From Antedon mediterranea (lineage: Eukaryota > Echinodermata > Crinoidea > Comatulida > Antedonidae), in assembly GCF_964355755.1 (NCBI RefSeq), contig NC_092671.1, positions 6,581,001 to 6,645,000 on the forward strand: 64,000 nt of DNA. The letters are read 5' to 3'. Within the stretch, counting starts at the first letter, position 1. Every line of letters starts with the position of its first letter. Below, piece by piece: positions 13,401-28,400 of the stretch. The translations under genes were made by a program, and so were the position numbers. The notes under the pieces were generated by a model. That model had not been told where the DNA came from. It did not search any database and saw only the letters and a program-made list of their open reading frames with translations.

Positions 13401-16400
13401 GACAACAGTTTAACCAATTTCAAATTCAGAACCAAAGCCAGCATTTAGCAATGTCTGATGAAAAATTTCAGAATAGGCAGCACTTGAAGGAATTATTAAT
13501 GCGAAGAAAAAAGAGAGAACCACTCACACAAGGCGTAACGGCGCATTGGCAAGGGGATGACGTCCAGCGAGGTCCACCTCCACCATATCCTAGTGGAACT
13601 ATGAATCCAGGTGTCCGACCACCATTTCCAGGTGGAGAATTTCCTCAAGGATTTGGCCCAAGAATGACATTTGACAACTCATTGCAACCTCAGTCTGACA
13701 TGCAAAATATACCTAATCAGCAGGTGATGATGCATGGTAATGCACCAGGTGGGTTAATGCCTCAGTGGAAGCAACCAGGTCAGTTTACTGGTCCAAGAAT
13801 GCCAACAAATCAACCAGAAAGGCCTCAAGGTCCTTACATTGAACTCAAACATGGAGGAATTGCACGTGCAAGAAATCCTCATATGGAAATCTTGCATGAG
13901 AGGTTACAACAAAGAGCTGTTAGTGCTCAATTCCAGCAACCTAGAATGCCATTGAGACCTACAATGGATGCACATGGGAATTCTCTGGATCCATATGATC
14001 ATCTTGTGCGACAGAACAATGCCAATCAAGGAATTCAATTTCCTATTAAATCTGAACCTCAGATTCAACATCAATTGCATAGAGCCGCCCCACATGCAGG
14101 CAGCTCGTCTGTGCCTGTCACACCAACTAGCAGTACGCCAACGCCACCATTCGGACAACCACAAAATCAGCACTTTGCAAACCAATCAATAACACGTGTG
14201 CAAAGTCAGCCACAAGGTGGTGATCATGGACAGGAAGATCATGATCCACATTTGGATGATTTATTTCAGAATGGAGAGTTTAATATTCTAGATTTGGCAG
14301 ATCCTCTTATTGATATCAACAAACATTCAGAAGATAACCAACAGCTATTTCGAGACCTTGGCATTGGAGATGACCGAGAGGATGATTCTAAAAATCCACA
14401 AAAGCAATCGCAACAGAAAATGTCATCAACATCGCAACCAGTTGATAATTCAAGCAGCATTCCACAAACACAGAATGAAACTGATACTGATAAAAGTAAA
14501 TCAGAGAGTACTACAAAAATTATTGAAGGTGAAAACAAAAAGGAGGACAGCATAAAAGAGGAAAAACCATTCGATAAATTATCGAAAAAAGAAAGTGAAA
14601 AGGGGAAGAGAGTTGAACGGTCAGAAAGTACAGAAGGTATAAACAAGGCTGAAAGTGCTACTACAAGTAATACTATCTCTAATGACAGTTCCACAACTAA
14701 AGCAGAGAATACTACTGATAAAGAGTTAGTGGAAAAACCTCAGGAAACAAAGGATACCAAGTTGACAAGTGATAAAACACACACCACAAAATGTGATGGT
14801 ATACATGGCTGTCCTGGAGATGAAGACAAAGCCGGTAAATCTGATTCTGATAAATCAAATGAAGAAACGGATCTGAATCTTAAATCCACTGATAAAGATG
14901 TGAAAGAACAAACGAATGAATCAAAAGATACCAATCAGGTGCCTGGTAAACAAGAAGAGGTCGCCAAAACTGGTACAGAGAATAATGATCTGCCTGCTAA
15001 AACTACACAAGAAAGTAAAGTTGAATTGGAAGCAAGTACTGATACAAGGGAAACTAAACCAGTTATTGAAGTTAAAGAAAGTTCTCCAGTGATTAAAATT
15101 GAAAACAAAACTGACTGTTGTGGTGGGGGAAATTGTTCGCCAAAGCAAGAGAATAATCAATCGCATGGAGACCTTTCAAAAGAGAATACTAATTCACTTG
15201 CAAGTACATCTCAAAAGCAAAGTGAAGACTTGAAAGATTTTTCCACAAGTAAACTAATGACAGAACAAGAACTTGAACATACTGATGGCGACATGGTAAA
15301 AAAAATGGAAGGTTTTTCAATACCACCAATCCAACCACCTAGTGCAAAAGACCAAGAATCCTTACAGACTGACACGATACAGCAAATAAAGACCGAAAAG
15401 AGACTGTCTTTGCTAGAAGAACAACCTCTTTTGCTACAAGATCTTTTAGACCAGGAGAAGCTTGAACAGCAGAAACAGCAAGATGGAACAAGTTCACAAG
15501 CACCAGCTGTTAAAGCACCAACGCCTGACCCCTTTCTGGAGTTGGATTTTGAAAAGCTAAAAGCTGAAGTACGACAGTTCGCAAAAGGTAAGCTGTCAGT
15601 TTTGAGATCATTTAAAAATCTTAACTTGAGGAAATAATCAATATTATGGATTGATATTATTTAATTAAAATTCCACTGTCCTGTCATGATATAATAAATA
15701 TTGATAATGAAGTGACATTTATTATAAATAATGGTATCATTTTAATTTACGTTTTTGTATTTGACAAAGAAAAATTGTGTGGTTTGTCATCAGAATTATT
15801 GTTATACATAATGCATATATATTATTGTCATGACATTCCTAGCAGTACAGTTGTATAGATTTGCCAAAATGTAGTTTTTAAATTCTTACAATTTGTTTCA
15901 GAAGCTGAACTAAAGGCACCTGGTCCTCATGCTCAACTCCTACAAGCTATGAACAGACAGCATCAAGAGCAGCTACAGCAACAACAGTTTCATAGTTCTG
16001 CCCAAGCAGAAACAGCAGTTGTAGATCAGCTGGTTCAACCAGAACCTCCAGCAAACCAAAGGTTTCCACGTATGCCTAATCCTGATACATTGGTTTCAAA
16101 ACAAACTACATTCTCACCAAATTCTCAATCAAGTATGGTAGGACAGAGATTTCCTTTGCCAGCAAGTGGACAACAGTCACCAATGGTACCAGGGCAGATG
16201 CCATTGCGTTCACCACATCAGCCAATAACACCTGGACAAATGTCTCCAATGAATTCTGCTGGTGTACCAAGTCCAGGAGGTCCCCAAGTGTTTTCAGAAA
16301 TGCAAAGACCACCTGTTCCCAGAATGCCAGGTGTAATGCCAAATCAGCATGTACAGGGTCCTTCACCCAGTCCTATACCACGTATGATGGGTAACATGAT

Positions 16401-19400
16401 GGGTCAAAACCAAAGAATGTCTGCATCACCTTTAAACAGTGTTCCAAGGATGCCTGGTGCAATGCAAAGCCCAGGAGGAAATATTGGTATGCCTATGCCA
16501 TCACCAAACTCAATGCAACGTATGCCTGGACCACAAGGACAACAGATGGGTGATATTCCACTAGGAATGATGTCACCGCAAGGTTTGCAGAACCAACAGG
16601 CAAGGATGCAGTTAGGCGGACAAAGACCACCTCTTCTAGATGGACAAGGATTCATGCCTCCATTCGCAGATGAACCTGCGCCAAACCCGCAAGATAGAGT
16701 TCAACATCAACAGTGGCTGCTTAGAAAAGAGCAACATTTGCAAATGCAAGTCAAGGCTCTTGATGCAGAAATAAGCAAATACAGAAAACGTAAAAAAGTT
16801 TTATCAGCCAGACAAAGGTCGTGTAAAAAGAGTGGTCGTGTGTTCCCTGAAAGTGATGTCAGAGAGTTGGATACATTATCTCAGCAATATAGTGTTATTA
16901 CAAAGAAGTTAGAAGCAGCCCGGAAACTTGTCCGCCAACATTCTTCTTTGATGGAAGAATATGGATTAAAACCTCAAAAGGCAATGACTGGTCCTGGAAA
17001 TATTATGCAAAGACCGCCTTTTCAAAACCAACAAAACATGATGATGGGTGGAAATGGTCAGATGCCTTTTATGCACCCTAGAGGTATGATGACACCTAAT
17101 ATGATGATGAGACAACAGATGCTTGGGAACAATCCTCATATGATACAAACTAATCAGGGACAAATGATGCCAGGGAAACCTGGTGCAATGATGCAGCATT
17201 TTCAACAGGCTGGTATAATGCAACAAGGTCAAACACCAATGATGCAGCTTGGAGGTCAACGCATGATTGCACCAGGTCAGCAATCACCAATGATGATGGG
17301 TGGACAGCAGATGCAAGGGGGACAGATGATGCAACCGGGACAGCAGATGTTGCAACATGGACAGCAAATTATGCATCCAGCAATGATGCAAGGTGGTATG
17401 CTTCATGGTGGTCAACAACTTCCTATGAACCAACAAGGAATATTACAACAACCAGGCATGATGCAAAAACTTGGAATTTTGCCAATTCGACAACAAATGA
17501 TGCAACCTGGTCACCAATCACCAATGCTTCATCCAGGTCAGCAAACACCAATGTTACAACCAGGTCAGCAATCACCCATGATGCCTCCAGGTCAACAATC
17601 ACCGATGATGCCTCCAGGTCAACAATCACCGATGATGCCTCCAGGTCAACAATCACCGATGATGCCTCCAGGTCAACAATCACCGATGATGCCTCCAGGT
17701 CAACAGACACCAATGATACCTCCAGGTCAGCAGTCACCAATGATGCCTCCAGGTCAGCAGTTACCAATGATGCCTCCAGGTCAAAATTCACCTATGATGC
17801 TTCCAGGGCAGCAGTCGCCAATGATTGCACCAGGTCATCAGTCACCTATGATGCCTCCAGGTCAACAGTCACCTATGGTTCCTCTAGGTCAACAATCGCC
17901 AATGGGTCCTCTTGGTCAGCAGTCTCCAATGATGCAGCCTGGTCAGCAGTCACCAATGATGCAGCCTGGTCAGCATTCACCAATGATGCAGCCTGGTCAA
18001 CAGTCACCAATGAGGCAACCTGGACAGCAATCGCCAATGAGACAACCTGGTCAACAATCACCAATGATGCAGCCGCTGCCTGGTCAGCAGTCACCAATGA
18101 GACAACCTGGTCAACAATCACCAATGATGCACCCAGGTCAACAGTCGCCAATGAGACAACCTGGACAACAATCTCCAATGTTGCAACCAGGACAACAATC
18201 ACCTATGATGCAACCAGGACAACAATCGCCAATGGTACAATCAGGACAACAGTCCCCAATGGTTTCCATGGGTCAACCATCACCATTAATACCATCAGCA
18301 GGAAAGTTATCTCAGATGCAACTAAATCAAATGCAGACATCAATATTGCAAAAGCAACCAGGGTCAATAATACAGTCTGCACAAATGATGCATTCAGAAC
18401 CATTATCTAAGTTGGATCAAGTGACCCCTGCTTCAACACCATCAAGAATTGCTCCAGTACCACAAGGTTCTCAAATGGTACAAATGCAGTCATCTCTGAT
18501 TATTGGAAATGAACAATCTCCAGTAACTCATACAGACGCTCAGTCACCTCTGATTCCATTAGAGCATAAGTCCCCAATTGTTTCTCAGAGCCAGCAGTCT
18601 CCTATAGTACTACCAAACCAACAGTCTTCAAATATAGTACCTGGTCAACCATCACCATTGGTGCAATCTGAGAAACCACCTCAAATACCAATAACTGGGC
18701 AGCAGTCGCCAATAGTTTCTTCTGAACAGCAGTCTCAGATGACTGGACATCAGTCTCCAATGATAAAGCAACAGTCACCACAAGGAAGCCAGCCTTCACC
18801 TGCACAGGAATCATTACCACCAATGGTGCCATTTCAGCAAGGTGCACAATCACCAATAAATCCAACTACTCCATCACCAATGTTGGGAAATACTTCAAAA
18901 TTTCCAACACCTCAACATCCAGGAATACAGCAAAGTCCAAAACCACCTATGTCACCACGAGGAGCACCTGCAGTGTTGTCCCAACAGCAAATTGTTCAGA
19001 TATCTATGATGGACAACAACCCATTTAGTGAGGCATTCCAAGCTAGAGAAAGACAAGCTAAATTGGAACAACAGAATGAAAGACAGAGGATTCAGTTAGT
19101 TCAAGAGATAGCAAAGATAAAGCAAGCCCAGAATCCAATGGTTAATGTACAAAATCGTTCTAAGCCAACACAGGGAGAGGCATCCTTTTTCAACAAAGAT
19201 GCACTTGGTTTTCCAATGACAGATCAATTTTTAATGGAAGTACAGTCTACAAATGAAACGTTAAATCATATCCAACAAGTAATTTCACAACAGGCACCCC
19301 AACCAGGTATGCCGATAGCTGACAGCCTGCAAATGCCACCACCAGAAGGTTTCCCAATGCCTCCAAGCTATCCAGTGTCTCAGGACAAGAAAGAAAAACC

Positions 19401-22400
19401 TAAGAAGAAGCAAAGGCGCAAGAAAAAGAATGCAGATTCAGAAGATGCAGATGGTAATGTACTGAGCAATGTTCGTCCTGGACGACCTCTACCATTGATG
19501 CCTCTTGAAACACCTCCAACACCAAATGATATGATGGTATCTAATATGGGGATTCACAAACCTGGTGAATTAATGCAGCACTCTAGTAGTTCTGGCATTA
19601 TTAATCCAGCTAACACTAATATCCCAGTTGAAGATCTTCCTATGCTCCCTGGCCTAGATGAACATGGTATGCAACAGATTAATACTCAAGAACTATCAGG
19701 AGCTCAGAAAACCTTCCTTCAAAACCAACTTTTGAAACAGTTATTACAGGGACCAGCTTTATATGGCCAACAGAAGATTACACACATTCCTCCCAACCTT
19801 GCTGAACTAGCTCTTGCTAGTGGTAATCAAAATTCTGAACAGCACCAACTAGACCTTCCAAATGGCAACAATGTACCTGTAAGAGAACACGAGGAAGATG
19901 AAGAAGAGATCAAGTTAACGCCAGAGCAGCTAAAGCAATTGGAGATGTTGGAAAAACTTCCTTATGTCATTAAAAAGAAGGATGGAAAACCAGCTAAAAA
20001 TGATCATGAAATTTTGATGGAGATTCACAGAGAGGAGATCCAAGAGAAACAAAAGCAATTAGAAATGGAAGAACATCAAAAACAAAAGAAGAAAGATGGT
20101 GTAAAGAAGAGCCCCAAGGAAAGAGCTCCTCGGAAGCGCAAGAAACTTTCAAAAACTGACGCAAAGAACCAAGACACCATTATGAATGCACTGAAACAGC
20201 TTCCTGTGTTAGATCTCTGTGAACCTGATGTTGTTATTAACTTTGCTCTTTGTCAGCCAGTAGGAAGCAGTGCACTAAATGGAAAGAACAAACTTCTAGG
20301 AAAATATGGCTATGCATTGATTGAAGGTGTAAGAGATTTTTATAAGCATTTTCCAAATGGTGCGTTGGACTCGAATAACCCTCCTACTCCACCGTCCTCG
20401 CCTCCAATTAAAAAGGATTTTCTCGTCAATGGGGAAATGCATACAGAAGATATCTCAAAGAAGTTACTTAAACAAAAAATTAAGTCAGGTAAGCATAGAA
20501 TTTATGAACAACTAACTCTGTTTTATTAATTAATATTAAATTACATAAATGGTGTTATAGTAATATTGGTGTAATAGGCTAGTCAATCTAGCATTTTGAG
20601 TGAAACAAATTGCAAACAGAGATTTTTTTTTTTTTAAATGGTTACATATGATAAGGTGATTATTTTTTGAGCATCACACCTCTGACACTCATCCCGAAGG
20701 TATGCAAATTAGCTTAAATATGCAAATTAGGGTGAAATTACAGGGTTACCATATCTTAATAACTACTAATCGTAGAGAGTTCATTTTTGCACAGTCTGGT
20801 TCAGAATATATATATTTATATTTGCTCTAATGAGACATTTTACATAAAAATGTCCGGAAGTACCAAATTTTGACCCTTGACCCCATTTCTCAATATTTAC
20901 ATAAATATGTGATTAAAATGTCTGTAGAGACTTTATTTTGGACTCAATCACTTGGATATTGTTTTTCAATACCCACCATAGAACTGTATTATAATTCCTA
21001 AAATCACAACTTCGTCACGCACCTCGAAAGTATGCAAATTAGTAGTACAAGTAATATTAAATATGCAAATTAGGGAGTGAAATTACAGCATTGCCATATC
21101 TCGAAAACCGCTAATGCTAGAGTGTTGATTTTTTCACTAAAATATTTAAAATGTATATATTTATATTTGCTGTAATGAGACATTTTACAAAAAAATGCCC
21201 GGAACTATGACATTTGACCCTCGACCCCATTTCTCAATATTGGATATATAATGAAAACTAAAATGTCTGTAGAGACTTTGTTTTGCCCTCAAATGACTCG
21301 GATACAGGTTTCTAATAGCCAACATAGGAATGTTTAGTAAATCTCAAAATCACACCTGTATCACTCACCTTCAAAGTATGCAAATTATTAGTACAAGTTA
21401 CATGAAATATGCAAATTAGGGGGTGAAATTACAGGTTCCTATATGTATCGAAAACCGCTAAGGTAGAGAGTTGATTTTTTCAAAAACTTGTTCAGAATGT
21501 ACATATTTATATTTGCTCTAATGAAACATTTTACGAAAAATGACCGGAAATACAACAATTGACCCTTGACCCTATTTATCAATGTTTGCATACATAATGC
21601 AACTAAAATGTCTGTAGATAATTTTTTTGGACTCAAATGACTCGGATACAGTTTTCTTATTGTCAGCATAGGACCTCTTTGTAATTCCCAAAATCACATC
21701 TTTGTCACATACCTTGAAAGTATGCAAATTATTAGTACAAGTTACATGAAATATGCAAATTAGGGGTGAAATTACAGTCTTCCCATATCTCGAAAACCAT
21801 TAATGCTAGAGAGTTGATTTGAATTCAGAGTTGATTCAGAATGTACATATTTATATTCGCTGTAATGAAACATTTTATGCAAAAATTGTCTTGATTGAAT
21901 TATGACATTTGACCCTTGACCCTATTTCTCAATATTTTCATATAATTCAACTAAAATATCTGTACAGACTGTTTTGGCCTCAAATGACTCAGATACAGGT
22001 TTTCTATAGCCAGCATAGAACTGTAGTAATTCTCAAAATCACACCTTTGTTACTTCCCTAGAAAATATGCAAATTAGTAGTACAAGAGGTGAAAGTTGCC
22101 ATATCTCTATCGGTCATTAGCGTTTTTCGAGATACATAAGGCTGTAATTTGCATATTTCATATAACTTGTACTAATAATTTGCATACTTTCGAGTTGCTT
22201 GACTTTTGGAATTACTAAACGATCCTATACTGGCTATATAAAACCTGTATCCAAGTCATTTGAGGCCAAAACAAAGTATGTACATACATTTTAGTTGCAT
22301 TATATGAAAATATTTAGAAATAGGTTGGAGGGTCAAATGTCATACTTTCGATAATTTTTGTTTTCAATAATGACCCAGACACAGGTTTTCTATAGCCAGC

Positions 22401-25400
22401 ATAGAACTGTTTAGTAATTCTCAAAATCACACCTCTGTTACTTCGCTTGAAAGTATGCAAATCAGTAGTACAAGAAAGTTGCCATATCTCTCTCTCTCGG
22501 TCATTAGCGTTTTCGAGATACAAATTCACTGTAACTTGCATATTTCATATAGCTTGTACTACTAATTTGCATACTTTCGAGGTGCTTGACTTATACTGGC
22601 TATATAAAACCTGTATCTGAGTCATTTGAGGCCAAAACAAAGTCTGTACATACATTTTAGTTGCATTATATGCAAATATTGAGAAATAATAATAATAATA
22701 TCCTGGATTTATATAGCGCCTAATGTTGTGTAACCTCTAAGCGCTGTACATAAACTAATACGAAAAAAGGGAATTCCAACCATGCCAAAACGAAGGCGTG
22801 ATTTTGGGAATTACAAAGCGGTCCTATGCTGACTATAGGAAACATGTATCCGAGTTATTTGAGTCCAAAACAAAGTCTCTACAGACATTTTAGTCGCATT
22901 ATGTATGCAAACATTAATAAATGGGGTCGAGGGTCAATTGTTGTATTTCCGGTCATTTTTTCGTAAAATGTTTCATTAGAGTAAATATAAATATGTACAT
23001 TCTGAACAAGTTATTGAAAAAATCAACTCTCTAGCCTTAGTGGTTTTCGATATATAAGAACCTTTAATTTCACCCTCTAATTTGCATATTCCATGTAACT
23101 TGTACTAATAATTTGCATACTTTGGAGGTGAGTGGTACAGGTGTGATTTTGAGATCTACTAAACAGTCCTATGTTGGCTATTAGAAACCTGTATCGGAGT
23201 CATTTGAGGGCAAAACAAAGTCTCTACAGACATTTTAGTTTCATTTATATATGCAATATTGAGAAATGGGGTCGAGGGTCAAATGTCATACTTCCGGTCA
23301 ATTTTTTGTAAAATGTTTCATTGGAGCAAATAGAAATATGTACATTTTGAATACGGCTGTGAAAAAATCAGCTCTCTAGCATTAGTGGTTTTCGAGATAT
23401 AGGACAACTGTAATTTTTTCCCCTTATTTGCATATTTTATTTAAATTGTACTACTAATTTGCATACTTTCGAGGTGTGTGACAAAGGTGTGATTTTGGGA
23501 ATTACAAAGTGATCCTATGCTGGCTATTAGGAACCTATGTCTGGGTCATTTGAGGGCAAAATAAAGTCTCTACAGACATTTAAGTCACATTGTATATGCA
23601 AACATTGAGAAATGGGGTCGAAGGTCAAATGTTGTACTTCCGGTCATTTTTTCGTAAAATGTTTCATTAGAGTAAATATAAATAAATACATTTAGAATAG
23701 ATCAGTGAAAAAATCAACTCTCTCGGACTAGTAGTTTTTGAGATATGGTAACCTTGTAATTTCACCCTAATTTGCATATTTAAGCTAATTTGCATATCAT
23801 CGGGATGAGTGACAGAGGTGTGATGCTCAAATTTTGATCTCCTCATCATATATGACCATTTAAAAAAGAAAAATCTCTGTTTGCAATTTGTTTCACTTTG
23901 GGCTGTTTTTTTTGCTAGATTGACTAGCCTATAAATATTATTTCAAGATTGAATATTTTAGAGTGCAAATTTAATTTGAGCATTTTGTATGCATGCATTT
24001 TCTTTGGTTTTTGTGGCAGGAAATAAATTGCTACAAATATTAATTTTTTGAGCATCCCTGAAATGTTGGTATTTTATTTTACTCCTTTCCTTTCTGTTAC
24101 CAAGGTGCCATGCCTGGTCTAAGAACAAGCCCTCTATCCTCTGTCGTTCCTGTATCAGATGTAACACTAACAACTGGAGATGAACTTATACGAGAGATGC
24201 AATCGCATCAGCGTACAATAACGAGAGCCACAAATCTAGCGTATAGTGGCGTCAAAGTACCGCCATCATTACCAACACCACCACCGTCAAACGCCAATTC
24301 TGCTGAAGAGGTAAACCGAATGCGGATTCGAATGATGTTGCAACAAGATTCAAACGTGCCTTCGTCGTCGCCAGAACTAGATGATACTGAACCTGTACGA
24401 TACAAGGGTTTACGTTTGATCACAGAAAACGCAGAGTCACTCTGTAAGAAAGAGAGGTCCACCTCACCAGCATTTGCTATTGTAAAACCCACGCCTAGGA
24501 GAGGTAAGTACCAAGCGCCTCATTCATGCACCCACCTATTCCTGCCCAGATTTTTTTTTTTTAAAGCCATATTCAATATTATTATGATTTATTTGCATGA
24601 ATGAAAATATTATTTTTGTTTAATATATAATTGACCTTCATTTACAAATGATGGTTGCATGGTTGTTCTTATGCTTCATGTTATTTAAAGATCATTGTTA
24701 GTGTCATAATATATGAAATTTAAATAGTCAATAAAAAAAGTGTATAGAGAGAAAATTGCTTCCCCGTGTTCTATAACGTGTCACGTATAGCTTGATAATT
24801 TACATATTACAGGGTCCTCCTGTTATTCAAAGCACAATATGCTATTGTTTGCTCTGTTTGGTTACGGCTGGCATTGAGATGAGACGTATGTCAGAAACGC
24901 TAATAAATGGTTCTCTATGAGAATATCTTATTGCTGCAAATGTTCATTCTTTTGCATTAAGTAAGAGGAACCTTGCAGATGATAAGAGAATGTAAGGTTA
25001 CATGTTCTTGTTTTTTATTCAGTGCATCCTGCAGTTGCAATTTCTAAGAGCAGTAGTGTACTGTCTCCAGGTGCGAAGATGTTAGTAGCTGGATCGTCTG
25101 TTACATTAACACTCAATCAACATGCTGGTGACCCACATAGTATTGTTGCCAGTTTAGCCGAAATTCTCAAGATACCTGTTCCGTCCATCATTCAGTTGAA
25201 TAACTTGAAGCAAGAACATTCCTTAGGTATGCATTTTGCTTTATCTTTTTGTGTCTGTTGTGCTTACTCTGTGAGGTGTGTTTTGTATGGATTGCTTACT
25301 GTGAGTCTACTGTTCAATCTATGCATGAAATATTTTTCTTTTAAATGAATTCCAAAACAGAATAATTATTTTTTGTTTGTCTCAGTAACTACATATTTAT

Positions 25401-28400
25401 CACAATTTTCTTTATACTGTTTTGGTATTTTGTAACCATCTTCTTGCAAATGAATTCATTTAAGTTTATAACTTCAAGTACTTTTTTTTTGGTAGAAGTA
25501 ATTTTGACCAATCCAAATTTATAATCAATTTATTTTTGTGTTTACCATTCAAGGTATCAATAAAATGGATCCTTCTGTGAAAGAAGCGCACAATCTATTG
25601 ATATCTGCTTCATCTAGTAAACAACGCTTCTGCAAACACTGTGATGTCTTGATACTCGGAGAAGCTGTCTACAAACCATCAGACTCTACTCCTCCTGGAA
25701 AGTCTCCAGATCCATCATCAGTATTCTGTAGCACAAACTGCTTCATGCAATGGACCATTTCTCAAAGAACACAAACTCAAGTTAAAACGCAAGAACTCAC
25801 TGGTCCCGTTGTCAACCATCCAAGTCACGAGTCTCTTTTGCCTCCAAAACTTGTATCTCCAACACAGTTAAGTCCGCCACCTGTCTCACCAGGGCCTCCG
25901 CCACCACCAAAGCCAGAGGTGAAGGTGGAAGAAGTCAAAATCTCAGATGTGAAAAGGGAATACAAAGAAATTTTAAAGGAAGCAAAAGAGGCAAGTGCCT
26001 TAAAAGAAGCAAAGGAAAAAGAAGAAGCAAGACTAGCAAAGGAAGCTAAAGAATGGAAAGTGAAGGCTCAGATTAAGAGAAAACTAGCGGAAATGCCAAA
26101 ACCAGTAGGTTTAATTTTAATTCAATTTCAATTTTATTTCGGATTCACGTCCATAGTTACAATTCTATTGCAGCTTAAAACAAGTATAAATATATAAATA
26201 ATAAAAAAAAAATAGAAAATAAAAAGAAGAAAAAAATGTTAATGTTTTCAATCCCATTCGGTTTTCAGTGAAAGTGAAAACTTATCATTTAGCAAAAAAA
26301 CAAAACTGCAAATTACAATACATACTCCACAAGCAAATGGCATATGCATCAGGCATCTGTTACTGTACTAAGTTTAACCTTCAATCATGTGTTTACTGCT
26401 TGAATACTTTAATTATTTTTCTTTAATACTTTGATATACTTTATTTGTTATTTTAGCAACCCAATATGAAGAAATGGAGAAATATTCGTTACAAGAAATG
26501 GTCTATGTTCTGTCTACCACCAAAGAAGTACTCGGATCCGGATGAAGAAGATATTGATGTTGTAAGCTAACCTTTTACTTGTCTTTGGAATTAAATATTT
26601 TGATTGCCTCATGGGATGTTGTTTAAAAGTAAAACTTTTTTTAAAAGACAAAATATTGAAAATGTTTTTTCCTGCACCGAACAATGTGATATTCATGATA
26701 GAGCCATTTCACAAATTTTCCTATGAAAAACATTTTTATATGAAATTACAATCCAATTTCTTTTATGCTAAATTGCCATCTATCTAAGTAGATTAGAGTT
26801 TGTTATTCTTGTTTACAGTGTTCTGCATAGGTTAAACTCCATCAGTTACACTAAAAATCTTTTTAATTTTTGCACCCATAGTTTTTTCCTAATCTAATTT
26901 CAGATCAGTAAACATTTTACTCTTGCAATAATACAAATGCATGTTTATTGTTAATCTTTACACAGTTAATCCAGAAACTGGGAACATCACTGCGACCAGA
27001 ATCTGGATTGGAAGACGGAAGGAATTGCATTCTTTGTTCAGACCATGGAGATGGTGAAACGAATGGCTCAGCAAGGTATTGTGCCTTGCCCAAGAAAATA
27101 AATTATAGTCGAACTCTCTCTTTTGGGGACACCACTATTCAGGGTACAACCCTATTAGGGGGACACTTCCTCATGAAATACTAACACTAAAACCAACCAC
27201 TATTCAGGGGACACCTTTTTTAGGTGACTCTCTTTATGGTTGTTGTCGCCATATACAGATTCAGGATGTTCAAGATAACTTTATCTTAAATTGTACTATA
27301 TTAACAACGAATATTTGTAATGTATTTATCCATCAAAAAAACTTAACTGTAGTAACCAAATCTGTCTCATTTTACAGGTTACTTAATTGTAACGTTAACT
27401 CATGGGTGCATCTCAACTGTGCACTGTGGTCATACGAGGTATATGAGACGTTAAACGGCGCCCTCATGAATGTTCATACATCGATCAAACGAGGACTTTC
27501 CAACAAGTGTTGCTACTGCAGCAAGTTCGGAGCTACAGTTCTATGTCAAAAGCTTAGGTGTTCTAATATCTACCATTTTGGCTGTGCAATCAATGATAAC
27601 TGTATGTTTTTCAAAGATAAGGTAAGAATAATAAATGTTAAAATGTATTTATTTTTTTCTTGACATTTCAATATATGAATATGACTAGGCAGATATTGTC
27701 AACATTTTACAATATTAAAAGAATATGAAAGTTTTCATTTAAGTCCTCCAGTCTTATTGTTACTGACTGTATCTCGCTTCTTTTTTCAGACTATGCTTTG
27801 TCCTCTTCATGCACCATCAAAGAATACAGACAACACGCTAGAGTCGCACATTGTCTTTCGTCGAGTGTATGTTAGTAGAGATGAACACAAACAAGTGGCG
27901 AGGTAAATATCTTATGTCTTATGTCAGTCAGTCATCAATTATGATCAAATGTCCAAATATTTTCTTAATGTTTTTATATTTTCCTTTGAGCTTTATTAAA
28001 GTTTATTTAATGAGGAAAAAAAAATTGTGTTAATATATACTATATACTCATTTTGGCGTTATACGAAATGTTGGCATTCCCTTTCCAGCTGTTTTAGTTA
28101 TTATGTTTTTGTTTGTACAGTATCTCTATTCAGATCCACCCACAGCATTGTCATTTTCAGAAGTTTGCCTTTGGATTTATATTTAAATAATATTTATATC
28201 CAATAAATTATTTGTCTGTATTGTACCTTTCTTTGTCTTAGGCTCTATCTACACTATCAAACTAGTTTGACAAAAGGTGCGATGTTCTCAAATATAGTAG
28301 TGATATGCCCAAATATGGTGGTGATATGACATCATCATCTCCATATATCACAAAGTTTTAATAGTGTTTTAGAGCTTTATGATTTATATATGTATTCTGT

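Noticed and set aside
17423-18865. Several long antisense open frames (DLEASSVIV-like repeats) opposite KMT2 exon 20
   Set aside because: They mirror the PGQQSPM coding repeat in a shifted frame; no splice signals or family resemblance.
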